From: Saposhnikovia divaricata
Taxonomy: Eukaryota > Streptophyta > Magnoliopsida > Apiales > Apiaceae
Direction: 5' to 3'
Length of the DNA: 64,000 bases
Assembly (NCBI GenBank): GCA_036435485.1
Contig: CM071600.1
Location: forward strand, 114,382,046-114,446,045
Part shown: positions 1-12,700 of the stretch, in pieces
How the letters are laid out: each line of letters opens with the position of its first letter
Position numbering within the stretch: position 1 is the stretch's first letter
The notes under the pieces: model-generated
Told to the model about the DNA's origin: nothing
What the model saw: the letters and a program-made list of their open reading frames with translations, nothing else
The model's database searches: none
Translations under genes and position numbers: made by a program

Positions 1-1296
1 AATGCCACATTAAATGTGTCTTTAAGGCTTACTTTTAGCCCATATCACAAATAAAAATGCCAAATTATATATTGTAAAATAATCAATTGTAAAATGATTG
101 AATTTGACTTTATTAAAATTTCAAACAATTCATAATATTATATTGTAATTTAATTAGCAATTAGTTAATGGGATATTTACAAAAATATCTAATTTTTTGA
201 AAATATTTTCAAAAATACTATATGAAATTGTAAATGAGGTTGCAACGCTGCCAACGCAGGTGAAAACCGGTTACAAATGTATGGGGTTGCAAACCAAGTA
301 TTTTTGAAAAAAAAATTGCAACTTGGATACTTTTGAAAAAATTTCCAAGTTAATTAAATAAATTAATTTTTTAAAATCTATACGATTTTTTTAGAAATAC
401 CTAAGTTCATTGACTTTTTTTCTAAAAAAATACTACTTCTATCCCTCTCAATTCTCTAAACTTTTCTTTACTTTTCTTTCTTTACATTTCAAAATTTTAT
501 AATATAAAAAATAATTACATCCTACTCCACTATACTCACTTTATAGGATACCCACCTCATTTGTAAAGAAATGAGGGAGTATGTTTCTTTCAAATATTTT
601 GCAAAAATATCCTTTTTTAAAAAAATATTTACAAAAATACGGTTTTATTGATTCATTGATTATTAATTTATCGATATTTTATTGTATTCCCTATTTTCGA
701 AATTGGAATATTAAAAGTTTAATAGTCGATCAATTGTTTATTCACTTTGGCCGGTAAATATAGTAGTGTCATATAATTTTCTAATTAAACTACATATTTA
801 AAACACAAAAAAAAAAATTCGTAATTAATAATTTTCATAATTAATCGAAAGCTTATTATACTTATACCACATATATTTATTTTGGTGAACTGTTTTAATT
901 AAGTAAATACACATACTAATTATATTAATCTAATAGCCAAATAACAAATATGTTAAAAAACTTCTTTGCACGACTTAGAGCATCTCCAAGATGTTGCTCC
1001 AAGAGACTCTTAATGACTTTTAAAAATACTAAGAACCACTTCTCTCTCCTCACTTCTAAGAACCACTAGTAACTCTTAACTCTTAACTTATATTTTAATA
1101 ATAAACTATTCATGTTTTCACTTCTAAATAACTCTTAACTTATATTTTAATAATAAACTATTCATGTCCATCAATTCTTGCACAACTTTTAGTTATAGTG
1201 GGGTTGATTTATGAATATATTATAAGTAAAGAGCTAATATAAAGAATATTGTTTGAGTTTGACACATAAACTAATGTAATAACTTGCTAATAGTTA
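1..1296. other. AT-rich 5' flank, no gene seen
   Basis: No coding region is recognisable on either strand. The stretch is AT-rich with homopolymer runs. A motif near 978 (GAGCATCTCCAA) resembles the terminal repeat of Harbinger-type MITEs, with a weak inverted partner near 1590-1603 outside the Stowaway element, so a MITE may occupy about 978-1603. The match is imperfect and no clear target duplication was found. Confidence 0.5.
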
Positions 1297-1548
1297 CTCC
1301 CTCCGTCCCATCCAATTCTTAACACTTTTTTTGTCACTTTCTGGCACGCATTTTAAGGTGAATTTTAAGAATAGTTCCATAACTTATTTTTAAAATTTTC
1401 TTTTTTTATATAAAAATAGAATAATCCTATTTTTATAAAAAAAAAGAAAATTAAAAAATAAGTTATGGAACTATCCTTAAAATTCACCTTAAATTGCGTG
1501 CCAAAAAGTGACAAAAAAATTGTTAAGAATTAGATGAGACGGAGGAAG
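1297..1548. mobile_element. Stowaway-type MITE upstream of the kinase gene
   Basis: The 252-bp element starts with CTCCCTCCGTCCCA and ends with the near-complementary TGAGACGGAGGAAG. It is flanked by TA on both sides (1295-1296 and 1549-1550), the Tc1/mariner target duplication. Most of its length folds back on itself: the arm at about 1342-1390 is repeated in inverse at about 1455-1502. It lies roughly 220 bp before the kinase start codon, so it sits in the promoter region. Terminal sequence and TA duplication are seen directly; the Stowaway assignment follows from the CTCCCTCCGT terminus. Confidence 0.88.
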
Positions 1549-1698
1549 TATTTATTTATATTATTTTTAAGAATGAATGTAGGAGTCTGTTAGAGATGTT
1601 GTTGAAGATTTGTAATTTCATGTTCAGGATTTTTTTATTTTAGTTTAATAAACAAAACATGAACTAGTCTAGTCTTGACTCTTCCCACTCCTAGCTTC

Positions 1699-1705
1699 TA
1701 TATAT
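1699..1705 (+). promoter_or_regulatory. Possible TATA box of the LRK10L-like gene
   Basis: A TATATAT run lies 64-70 bp before the ATG at 1769, in a pyrimidine-rich context (CTTCTATATATGCTTTT). The spacing suits a plant core promoter with a short 5' UTR. AT-rich DNA yields such strings by chance, so this is only a candidate. Confidence 0.4.
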
Positions 1706-1768
1706 GCTTTTATCTATCTTCATTTCTTCTCGTAAGCTGCAAGTGGCGGAAGCTAATATTATTGCAGG

Positions 1769-4700
1769 ATGGTCAGATTGATGCTTGATCCACAAGAAAT
1801 CATTTCTTCTTCGTTATTATTGGCCATTGTTGTAGCTTTAACAACACTATCCAACAGCTGCTGCAAAGCTTCTTATCCAACATCTTCTTCTTCCTGCGGT
1901 AGTATTGGTAACATAAGACCCCCTTTTTATCTCAAAGGCCAACCACACAAATGGAATGGTTTCAAATATCAACTCTCTTGCGAGAAAAATCGCACTATTT
2001 TACACTTTCCTACTCCGCAATTTCCCAAGTTTTATGTGAAGGCTATCAATTACGAGAAATATACTGTTCGGATAATTGATTCAGGGATAGCCACGAATAA
2101 CTACTCATGTTCCTCTGCTCCTCTTCATCCTTTCTTCAATAAAACTAAATTAAAGTACATGATGCCTACTTTTCCTGCAATTCGAGAGTTCAATGAGCCA
2201 ATAACATATATTGACTGTCCAGCTCCTGTGGCGAAATCCTTAACAACACACAGATACAAACCCACAACTCCTTGCTCATCATCAGTCTCTTCCTACGTTG
2301 TCATCGGAGATATGGACTCCTCGGAAGTGGAGAACAATTGCACGATTCAAAAGGCGACATGGGTGTCATCTGCGTGGCCTAATATTAATAGAAAATCTTT
2401 CTTGGACATCCATGACATGGTGTACGGAGTAGAGCTTCCATTCAAATACTTTTCCTGCCTGAAGTGTCATAATCTTCTATCCTCGTATTGTTGGGATGTA
2501 CGATCCGAAAATCCTGGCTTAGTCTGCCCTGATGGTGAGTGTCATACATAGAAAATCATTTATCGAATGTTCATCCGGGTAATAAATTTCATTTTTAAAC
2601 CCAGATGTGCCTTGTTTTATAAGTTTTACTTACAAAACGGCTTTGTATGTCTTTGTAGGAATTCAATATCCCGGTTGGTTTAGGTACCTGGGTGAGCAAT
2701 CTGACAATTTTCCTCCTTTATTCCATCCATTTATATTCATATATTACTCAAGTGTTAACATATTTTTGTTGTTTTTTACCTTCTTATCATGGCGACATGC
2801 TGCTGCCCAGAGATTCTGAGCGCCATATCAAGTAAGTTGTTAAACCTCATATTTTACGATGACCGCCTTTCCTTTAAGTAAAAACACTTTTAAATTGAAA
2901 ACTCTGGTAACTTTGGATCTGTTTGTTTCACCTGTAAGTTGTTTTTATTTGACAGTTTGTGCGATACTTTTATGTAATTTTTTAAGTTAATTTTTGAAAA
3001 ATCCAAATTTGTATTTTTTTTAATTGAAAAGCCATAAAATATTCATTGAAACAACGAGACAAGAGCACTAGACAAAAGCTACCTCTGCTTACATGCATTG
3101 AATAAACTTGACTCTAAATGCAGAGGGCAAAAGGCTACTAACTGAAACTAGACCAACTGGCGAGGATCTTGTCTAGACATAGGAATTATTAGAATTATAC
3201 TCCCTCCGTTTCATAATAAGTTTCCTCTTTCTTCTGGACACGTTTGCCAATGCACACTTTTAATCGTTAATATCTTCAATTTCGTATTAATATTAAATAT
3301 AAAAACTTCACTGTATTAAAGTACTCATAAATACGAATCCAACAAGATCACTCATGACTATATTTTATTTTACAAATTATGCGTAAATTAATAGTCAACT
3401 ACTTATAATGAATAATGTCCGTAAACAAAAGAGGAAAGTTAAAAAGAAACAGAGGGAATATTAATACTAGGAATAAGTGTAAGAACTTCAGAACATGACA
3501 TTCATAGGATGAGGATTACCCATTGTGTTGTTACCACCGTGAAGAAGTCTTCTTGGATGGCATAACCCCATGCATCAAATCACTGACATGTGCCGGACCC
3601 AAGTCCACACGATCAGGCTCATTGTAGATCTCGAAACAATTACAAATTTATACAGTGATACCACATTCCACATATATTTTAGATTTTTGTTGAGGTATAA
3701 CATATTTTATATCAAAAAATCTTGTTAAAGTCTTTCTCCGTCAGCCTAACAGCAACTCCAACAGCCTTCTTGCGTTTTCCTTATAAATATTATAAAATAT
3801 TAGGATCTTAGTAATTTAGGATATTATAAGGTATGACAACTCCAACAAACTTCCTTATAATTGATCCTTATAATTATTAAATAATAAATAAAAGGAAGGA
3901 AGCAAGAACAAAAAAAGAGGGAAACAATTAAAAAGAGGAGGGAAAATAATATTTTATTGATAAAAGTGAAATAAGGGAACCCTTAAAGATAAGGGATGCC
4001 ATGATGCTCTTAACTTAGGAAAAGTTAAGAGGGAGCACAATTTTAAACATAATCTTTTATAATTTGAGTTAGGAGGTCATATAAGGATCTCGGAGTTGCT
4101 CTAAGGTTTTAGGTAAGTTCGTAATCAACATAAATATATGTAAGATATGTTTAGTACTTTTTGAGATACAACTATTTTCATAACTTTATGTTATATAATT
4201 ATGTTCCCAGTTGATTATGACGCTAAAACAGTTCTTTGCATACATGTCTTGTAGGTGGTCCGTTCTTCACTCTGTTTTGGCTTCTGCAGCGTGAGTAGTC
4301 ATAAAATTTTCCTCTTTTTCTCCTTCCATTATCTTTCAAGTTTTCTTTTTAACATATCCTTCTTTTGTTTAACTTTACAGAATATTTTGGCCCCTTGGTC
4401 GAAGGTAAGAAGTTGAAACTTCACTACGAATTTTTCGTAAAATTCCTCTGCTAAAATGTGTTAAACACTATAAAGAATTGAGATTTCTGGTATAATATTT
4501 CGCATAAACAGGTTTCTTTTCTGTAATGTTTTGTCTTTTGCAGATATCGAAGTGTCTGTAAGATTATTATTCCAAATAGCATTTTTAATTGTATGTCTAG
4601 TATACAAATTAAGGAGAAGACATTTATCTGTATATGACAACATAGAAGAGTTCCTGCAACGTCAAAACAATTTCATGCCCATTAGGTACAGTTATTCCCA

Positions 4701-5622
4701 AATTAAAAAGTCCACCAACGGGTTTAAAGATAAACTCGGTGAAGGAGGCTTTGGTACTGTATACAAAGGAAAACTTCGAAGTGGCCTCATTGTAGCTGTT
4801 AAAGTATTGAGCAACTACAAGGCTAGCGGTCAAGATTTCATTAATGAAGTTGGTACAATCGGCAGGATTCATCATATTAATATTGTGAGACTTGTTGGCT
4901 TTTGCGTTGAGGGTCCAAAACGTGCTCTTGTTTATGAGTTCATGCCTAATGGTTCTCTTGATAAATACATTTTCGTTGATGGAGATGGACGTGAAGCTGG
5001 GGGAACAATTACTTTGAGTTGTGAAAAGATCTATGAAATTTCATGCAAAGTGGCATGTGGCATTGAGTATTTACATCGAGGTTGTGACATGCAAATCTTA
5101 CATTTTGATATCAAGCCTCATAATATCCTCCTCGATGAGAACTTCAATCCAAAAATTTCTGATTTTGGCCTTGCAAAATTACGTGCTACTGATGACAATA
5201 TTGTGACTATGACAGCAGCAAGGGGAACAATGGGTTACATGGCTCCAGAGCTATTTTACAAAAATATTGGAGGCGTTTCTTTTAAGGCAGATGTTTATAG
5301 TTTCGGAATGTTGTTAATGGAAATGGCCGGTAGAAGGAAAAATATAAATCCATTGAAGAATGAAAGCCAAATTTACTTCCCTTCATGGATTTATGACCAA
5401 ATTAGCAAAGGCAAAGAGATGGAAATTGAATATGCTACTGAAAATGAAAAAGAGTTGGTCAAGAAGATGATTATTGTAGCAATGTGGTGTATACAAATGA
5501 ATCCAACTGAGCGACCTTCAATGCACGAAGTTATTGGAATGCTTGAAGGGGACCCCAAACTTTTGGTGATGCCTCCAAAACCTTTAATTTGTCCAGAAGA
5601 GGTGACGACTGAGGATGCATAA
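1769..5622 (+). CDS. LRK10L-like receptor kinase, five exons, apparently intact
   Basis: Predicted membrane receptor-like serine/threonine kinase of the LEAF RUST 10 receptor-like (LRK10L) type. Model: exons 1769-2534, 2659-2691, 4255-4290, 4381-4404 and 4544-5622, all GT-AG with matching phases, giving 1,938 nt and 645 aa. Exon 1 has a hydrophobic signal peptide (LLLAIVVALTTL), then a cysteine-rich GUB_WAK-type wall-binding domain beginning SCGSIGNIRPPF and a WAK-associated cysteine cluster (CLKCHNLLSSYC). Small exons 2-4 encode the juxtamembrane and membrane part. Exon 5 holds LLFQIAFLIVCLV and a complete kinase: GEGGFGTVYKG loop, VAVKVL lysine, HFDIKPHNILL catalytic loop, DFGLAKL, GTMGYMAPE. 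HFDIKPHN in place of HRDIKP is typical of this family. Met5 is an alternative start. The ligand is unknown; the family is linked to defence and abiotic stress. Intron 2 is 1.56 kb and carries two MITEs. The small exon boundaries are my inference from phase and splice sites. Confidence 0.88.
3200..3458. mobile_element. Stowaway-type MITE in kinase intron 2
   Basis: A 259-bp element with ends CTCCCTCCGTTTCATAAT and, inverted, AAAGAAACAGAGGGAA, flanked by TA (3198-3199 and 3459-3460). Its interior (a segment about ATACGAATCCAACAAGATC) is related to the MITEs at 27474-27731 and 28077-28335, so the three belong to one family. Confidence 0.85.
3750..4101. mobile_element. Harbinger/Tourist-like MITE in kinase intron 2
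   Basis: This 352-bp AT-rich segment begins CAGCAACTCCAACA and ends CTCGGAGTTGCTC. The terminal inverted repeat AGCAACTCC matches on both sides. It is flanked by TAA at 3747-3749 and 4102-4104, the 3-bp duplication typical of PIF/Harbinger elements. No coding capacity is present. Confidence 0.65.
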
Positions 5623-6518
5623 CTTAGTCTAACGTCTTTAAACTGATGATGAATATGTGTGGACATAATAATTGTGAATATAGACACAAGAGAGTGATTA
5701 GCCTACTCGATCACTTGATCTTGATTTGTAATACTGTGAACTATTTGTCTGAAGCTTGTAATGCAAACCAGCAATCACTTATAGTCTTATATTCATTTAC
5801 TCGTGAGCGTTTGTAACTCAAAACTCTCAATGGCCAGAGAGATGTCTTGAGTGGGAAATATAACAAAAATGTTTATGTATATCTCATATCGTCATTAAAA
5901 CTTGAATGGGAAATATTCTTGCAAAACCTATACAACTTGTTGTATTTCATCAAAGGGTCAGTAACTCGTATAGTATAGTATTTTCGCAAAACCTTGTTTT
6001 TATTCATTACAAGGTCGGCAAGTAATAGTATTTCGAAATGGTAAGAACAATGACGAGCATACCACTTGAATATCGATGTCAATACCCTTGAGTCTTGCTA
6101 AACAGAAGACATTGACTTGGTATATCTCTTAATTTTAGTTTTTAAATTATGTGAACTTTACAAGTTTCAAAATTATGTTGGATTTTAATTTAATAAATTT
6201 GGGACCTTATATATTTCAAAATTATATTATCCTGCCACGTCAAAAGGCGTTGACGTTGACCAATGTGTCTGGTTGATATTCAGTTTATCAGTTATCATCT
6301 ATCACAGCAAATAAAAACAGGCCACTTAACCAAAATTATTAAATAGAGGGACCTGATGATAACTATTTGATGGACTGCAGTTTAGAATTTTCTTCCTCGT
6401 TAGGTTAAGCTGCGACAAAAACAATAAAGATCGTGATCGAGATTGCTCTTGCAGAAAAATCATTCAAGATTTTTTTTGTCTTTATACATGTGTATGTAGT
6501 ATTCAACTAAGTAATTTC
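5623..6518. other. 3' flank of kinase gene
   Basis: This stretch follows the kinase stop codon and must hold its 3' UTR. No clear canonical AATAAA was picked out. No other gene, RNA or mobile element is recognisable before the LINE tail at 6519. Confidence 0.5.
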
Positions 6519-8400
6519 TTTTTTTTTTTTTTGCTAAATAATAATTGGATTAGAAAAGAAAAGAATACAAGATCAAGGGGTATTCCCCGCGGAAAGAGCT
6601 ACAAGGCAGCTAATCAACAGCTCAACAGACAACAACAAGCCTCAACACTGCTAAAAAACTAGTACAGCAAAGTAACTAGGGATCTATCCTTCTTCATAGC
6701 TTTCCTAAATGTGGAACTGCTGAAAACCTTCTCCCTGACCATTCTGAGCACCAGACTCTTAAGATGCTGTGGATCTCGTCCATGCCTTGGCTTGTGCAGT
6801 CGCTCGTTTCTTTCTTGCCAAATAAAATAAACAGTTACAGCAAAGAACAAGGAAGAAAGTAACCTCTTCATGCCCGAATTAACTCCCTGTGTGAATTGAC
6901 CATTTAAGTAGCTAGTCCAGTTCATAGTGAAGCTAAATCCCGTCCTACCCATGACCTCAATTACATAAGCGCAAGAGCTAAAGATGTGAGCATTGGTTTC
7001 AGCTGCATTATTACAGAGCACACATCTAACATCTGTGTTAATGCCAAACCTGATCATCCTTTCTTTTGTAAGCAATCTGTCTTTAAGAGCAAGCCAAAGA
7101 GTGAATGAGCACTTTGGAATTGATAGATTATTCCACACTGAATTGATCCATAGAGGAGCCAAGCCACGAGTTCTGATGGAATGCCAGACCATTGAGATGT
7201 TCACGAGATGGGCAGCCTGGCCATCCCATTGTAAAGAATCATTTCGAGCAAGCCCAATCCTAGAAACCACCCTGCAAAGCTCAGTGATCCAGGGGTGGTT
7301 TAACGAAGGTAGGGACCAAGCACCATTCTGAATAAATTGACCGATTGTAGCAAGAGGGGTGGAGTTCGACAAGGAGATAATAGTAGGGTGGAAAATGCTA
7401 AGAAGAGAAGACCCATTTACCCAGGGATCATACCAAAACAAGAAGCTAGAATTCGTGCCCACCTTATAAAGGATATGTCTAGCAGCTTCAGGGCGGGATT
7501 GCAAGATTCTACGCACACACCACGCAACACCCGGCGGGATACTCATCACCCAGAAAGCCTTATTTCCTTGAATATATCTTTTAAACCAAGCAACCCATAA
7601 AGACGAGGAATAAGGTTGTATAACTCTCCAAAGATGGTACAAAAAAGCTGCACGACTCCATTCACAGAGATCCCGAATCCCCAGGCCACCCTCCTCCTTT
7701 GGAAGACAACACTCCTGCCAAGAAACCTTAACCTGCTTCGTATTAGAAGCTGAGCCCCCCCATAAAAATTTGACAAAGATAGACTGAATTTTTTCTAAGC
7801 ACCAGCACAGGGAGAGCTAGATGAATGGACCAATAGCTTTGAATACCAAATAGAACTGCTTTGAGGAGTTGCAGTCGACCAGCATGGTTGAGGGTTTTGT
7901 TCGTCCACAGGTCAATTTTCTTGCGGATACGCATGATAAGAGGTTGACAATCTCTAGTAGAGAGCTTGGTAGAAAGCAAGGGAACCCCTAGATAGCGAAT
8001 CGGGAGAAAACCCCGAGTAAACCCAGTAGTACGAAGAACAGAAAGAATTACATCATCTGCCACATTGGCAAAAAAACACAAGCTTTTATCCTTATTTGGG
8101 TGTAGGCCAGATATAGCAGAGAAGGATTTAATACCTTTCATAAGGCATTCTATTGAGGCCTGATCCCCATGAGAATACAAAAGAACATCGTCGGCAAACA
8201 CCAAGTGTGTTAAAGAAAGATCTTTCGTATGCCAATGGTATTTGAACTCAGCAGAGGAAGTCGAGGATTGTATGCAAGCTGTCATTACTTCCATAGCAAT
8301 CACAAACAGATACGGGGAAATGGGGTCACTCTTCAAGTACTCTGATGTGCTTGTTCTGTCATTTTGCAAAAATACACAAACGATTCTCGTATCCCCAACA
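6519..8400 (-). pseudogene. 5'-truncated L1-type LINE, reverse transcriptase and zf-RVT
   Basis: Remnant of a plant L1-like non-LTR retrotransposon in reverse orientation. Reading from the right, 8369-7743 encodes the end of the reverse transcriptase with SPYLFVIAMEV, the catalytic FADDVLLYSHG box and RYLGVPLLSTKL. The frame shifts near 7760 and again near 7600. From 7642 to 6659 follows the zf-RVT tail with LWLALKDRLLTKERM and C..C..A.T..H.F.SC. A T-run at about 6519-6532 on the + strand corresponds to its poly-A tail. No endonuclease, ORF1 or RNase H remains, and the 5' boundary near 8400 is approximate. No target duplication was found. Confidence 0.88.
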
Positions 8401-8896
8401 AGAGGGATATTATGTGCAGAGCAATATCAATTCAGCCATCGTACAGCATGTAAACAGGGAACTTCCAGCCATATCTTGGCAAGTGTTGCTTAGCTAACGC
8501 TAAAAAGTAAATTGTGGAAACTGCGATTTTAATAATGAATTTACAAGAATACCAACAGAAATGAACAATTAAAATATATACAAAAAAAAAACAGCGAAGC
8601 TTAATAAGATTCTACATTGTGTTTCAACAGGATGATGTTGGAAGGCATGTGTACCAGTGTACGTGAGGAAGATAAGAGCCTTCTTGTAAAATAACAACCC
8701 AAGCTTTGGGGTGTTACACCTTTTAAAATAAAACCGTGTTTATCCCTAAAAAACCATGATTGTCAATAAGATGACAATTGTTAGGTACATCCCCTCATCT
8801 ATTGACAATTGGAGCTTGTGATAATGAGTAGCGTCATGCCCAACAGAAAAACCAAATATCTTAGCATATTTCTATCTCGTAGCGAATTTTCAGAGG
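8401..8896. other. Spacer between LINE and gypsy element
   Basis: About 500 bp with no recognisable coding sequence. It may contain the degraded 5' side of the LINE insertion. The target duplication GTCCA of the gypsy element begins at 8897. Confidence 0.5.
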
Positions 8897-8901
8897 GTCC
8901 A

Positions 8902-9240
8902 TGCTATGGGCTGGAGTATTAATATGTTGGGCTTGACCATTATTACTACCGGGCCTGAATCATTATATCAATTTTAATATTTCAATTGTAATTGTTGGCA
9001 GGATGTTAAAAATATTTCAGGTGCTAGGTGTGATATAAGTTTGGCTGAGTTACTGGAGAAACATTAAGATGATTTTGAATGAAATGTTTAGTTCTCACTC
9101 TCATCTCTTTCTTCTGAAATTTCTCATCTCCTTCTCTGTTACTATAATTTTCTTTGTTCTAACCTTCATCACACTTTAGTTTAATTCTATCAATTTCAAT
9201 TAAGCATAAAATTACCTGAAAATTTATAAGTCCCGTAGCA
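8902..9240 (+). repeat. 5' LTR of the chromovirus
   Basis: Begins TGCTATGGGCTGG and ends CCCGTAGCA, matching the 3' LTR over its whole length. Its end directly precedes the primer-binding site. Confidence 0.93.
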
Positions 9241-9241
9241 T

Positions 9242-9253
9242 TGGTATCAGAGC
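9242..9253 (+). promoter_or_regulatory. Primer-binding site (initiator Met tRNA)
   Basis: TGGTATCAGAGC lies one base after the 5' LTR. This is the standard plant primer site complementary to the 3' end of initiator methionine tRNA, where minus-strand synthesis starts. Confidence 0.92.
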
Positions 9254-9358
9254 AACATCGATCTATCTCGTACTTTCGAAATCGATTTGTTCTTATCACG
9301 ATTGCGCGGAAATCGTATCAGTCAGTTCTGGCACCTACAACTCGGAAATCTGCAGCTA

Positions 9359-9764
9359 TGGAAGATCAGATTAAGAGTTTGGAGAAGAAGATGGAGCAAC
9401 AGAGCCTTGAAAACAACAAAAAATTTGAAGATATCATGAATCTGTTGAAGCATATGACATTGAACAATAATCAAGCTCAAGTCCTCACAACTACACCTTA
9501 TGATTCAGCTACTGGAGGCAATTCAATATCCTGAATTGAAAAATAATTCTGATCTTCCTGAATCCTATATCCTGGAGAGTTTTATTGGAGGACTAAAGCC
9601 TGCAATTAAACCGTTTGTGAGAGCTTTTAAACCTAAATCTATGGCTGATGCTATTGAGTTTGCTAGATTGCAAGAAGAGGCATTAAATTGCAGTAGTGGT
9701 ATTATGAAATCTGCAAAGTTCTTTTCTGGTGTTTCAAAATTCAGTCATCATGTACCTGTTCTGG
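9359..9764 (+). pseudogene. gag fragment of the chromovirus, N-terminal part
   Basis: The ATG at 9359 opens a coiled-coil-like start (MEDQIKSLEKKMEQQ). After about 50 codons the frame breaks near 9510-9530, and the sequence jumps to a later gag segment (LPESYILESFIGGLKPAIK), so the middle of gag is deleted. The segment PESYILESFIGGLKP is typical of the retrotransposon gag domain. The coding sequence is then cut at 9764 by the solo LTR and resumes at 14324. Confidence 0.8.
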
Positions 9765-12700
9765 TGTAACACCCCCAGATCCGGGGTCAGGGATCTGGTG
9801 GTTACGGTCTTACATCCACTCATAATACTTGACTTGAGTCCACAATAAATAAATCACATGCTGTGACCCCACAATAATTACCACTCACACACACAACAGT
9901 TATAGTCCCAGAGATGAAATTGAAATAAGTCTTACATTAAAGGGTTACGAATAAAAGTTATTACAATCCCAAAAGGATAACATCATAGGTTTAAAAGTTT
10001 TGCCGTTAATTACATTAATTATACATATAGTTAAACAGGAAACAAAAGCTGTCTAACTATGCTACCTCAGCAATGGCGGCTAGCATCTCAGCGGGTAGTC
10101 CGGTGGGTCGGGTAACCTACTTGCGCCGAGTGCGCCTGACGCGAGCCATCTGTCCTAGCTGTTGTTGTGACATAATGTGAACAAAGCAAGGGTGAGCGAA
10201 AGCCCACCAACAATAATATATATAACTGAACGATAATATATAACAGTTCAAAATTATCTTTCAAACCATATGCCATGCATTTACGGAAATGATGCCAGTA
10301 TAATATGAACGATGAAGTTACAAGGTAACTTAAAGTATTTGTTTATAGAAATATCTGCTACATCAAAAGTAAGCGAGATATTCTCATTGTTATTAAGAAG
10401 AGGAACTTGCATGAAAAGGTTGCAATTCCAGTTATGAACACTTTTCCAGCTCTGCCAACAGTAATCATGTTGCAGGAAATAAATAAGTTTGGATGATGAA
10501 CCAATGATGGAGTATTCACCGCGCCCGCTGTTCCAATCTTGATGATCAGTCGAGATCGTACAGCTCAATTTAGATTTACTACCGGTAGAAGGAAGAACTG
10601 ATGGCTTTACTTGTATACCGCCTTACTAGCTCTCCCCGGCCAACGGTTGGGCCAAAGGGGATGGACCGGCACTACTCGGCCTCTTACACGACTCCTAGTT
10701 CAAATAGAATTCATGATTCTGAATGTAACGTTCGTCCCCCTTTCCCCAAGTATAATACTTGTTGATAAGACTCTACAAAGTAGTCGTATCTAGTTGGAAA
10801 GGAAAATTCACCAATAACTTCCAAGCTATTGCTTGGTAACGAATATCAACTTGTTCCAACAATCTTACCCCTCGAAAGATGAGAAGGTAAACAACGACTT
10901 AATAAGTCCATAGCACCCGAGTTGCGAGTGAAGAGAATACTTTATGACCGGGAAGTCGACAAGATAAATAACATTTTCCAAGTAAGGTTCCCTTATTATT
11001 AGGGAGGTAGACTCAAAGAAGAATGATGTCTGAGAACCTTTCTTGATATAAGATTGATAATAATATGACTCCGAGATATTTTCTGTAATAATCGAAGAAG
11101 ATAAACCTTATCGAGGTTATTCTAAGTATGGAATAAATATTCAGAGAATATTTATTGAATTAAAATATTTTACAGAATATTTAGGAATATGAAAGAATAC
11201 CTTTAATCAGAGTATCTCTCAAATAATTCTTGAAGAAATATCGAGAGAATATTTATTGCATAATTAAATATTCAAATGAATATTCAAAATAATATTCATT
11301 AATTAATAAGACCTGAAAGGAATATTTAAGACAATATTCATAATTAATTAGGAATTTAAATGAATATTCAAAAAGTAATATTCATTTAATGAATAATATT
11401 CTAAATGAATATCAAGTAATATTCATTTAGTAATCCAAGCTTTAAAGGAATATTCGTGATAATATTCGATAAATAAACCAAACTTCAGATGAATATTAAA
11501 ATAATATTCATCAAGTAATTAATATCCTAAATGAATATTCAAAAGTAATATTTATTCAATAAAATAATATTCTAAATGAATATCCAAATAATATTCATTT
11601 AATAGTCTCATCTTTAGAAGAATATTCGAAATAATAATCGATAATTAATTCGACTCTGAATGAATATTAAAATAAATATTATTCGTCGAATAGTTACGTT
11701 CAAATAATTATTTGAAGTAAGGATCGTTAAATAAATAATCTCGAACGAATATTCAAATAATATTCGTCGCCCGAATAATGGAAAATATTTACTTAAATAT
11801 TTTCCTCCGAGGTAATCTCGATATGTCAAGAAATATTGACTCCCGGTCTATGTTTGATGAATAAGATGTATACGCCCTTCTATGAGGGTCTTACAATAAC
11901 CGACTTATAGTTGATACGATAGCTATCTAATTTATAAGCCAATAACAATCAGGGAATAAGCATAATGATATAACTTGAAAGTAGGCATGCATGCTATGGC
12001 ATATGTATAACAGAAAACATATTTATATATTTATTCAATCATAACAACAGCCTAAAAGAAGGGAATTGAAACTTGCCTGGTAGTCGAGTACGGTAAGGGG
12101 TAGTGGTAGCGGGTCCCGGTTCAGCTTGGTGATCTATAAATAGCCAAGGCATTCGGGATTAATCACTTAACATATTAAAAGTTAAGTTATACTTAATTCG
12201 AAACACGTTCTCGAGTTATCTCGTTATACCCCTTTTAATGGATTCCTTTTTATCACTGATCCGACCCGACATTCGTTCGTTAATACGACATGTCACTGTA
12301 CTTATACTTGGGACATACTTAAGTCATATGAGTTCTAAGGTCGATCGTTACGAACCAATATTATACTCCGAGTTTTATCGCCCGTTTTCTAAGTGTTTTA
12401 CCGAAGTTATAAAAGAGTCGTCTTTTAGGGGTTCGTTCGCGTTTAACCTCGACTCGAACATTTTTAATAAATCGAAAAATGCTCCTTTTGACATACGGTT
12501 TTCTTTCACACCTTCCTTTTTACCCCTAGTATTTATTTACCAAGATTCGCCATGACGTTACATTGTTTACGAGGGTTCAATTTCAGTTACAAACTTTCGT
12601 TTACGGATTCGAACTACTTTTAGTAATTTGGTCATAATTCCTAAACCGTAAGTCTGTTTCACGTGATCTTTATGTCAAAACGAAGCTTAGAACATTACCT

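Noticed and set aside
978..1603. Harbinger-like MITE containing the Stowaway element
   Set aside because: The CATCTCCAA/CATCTCTAA ends match only partly and no matching 3-bp duplication could be fixed; not listed as a separate element.
6519..8400. Target duplication for the minus-strand LINE
   Set aside because: The left flank (CAACTAAGTAATTTC) was searched for near 8400-8900 without a convincing match.
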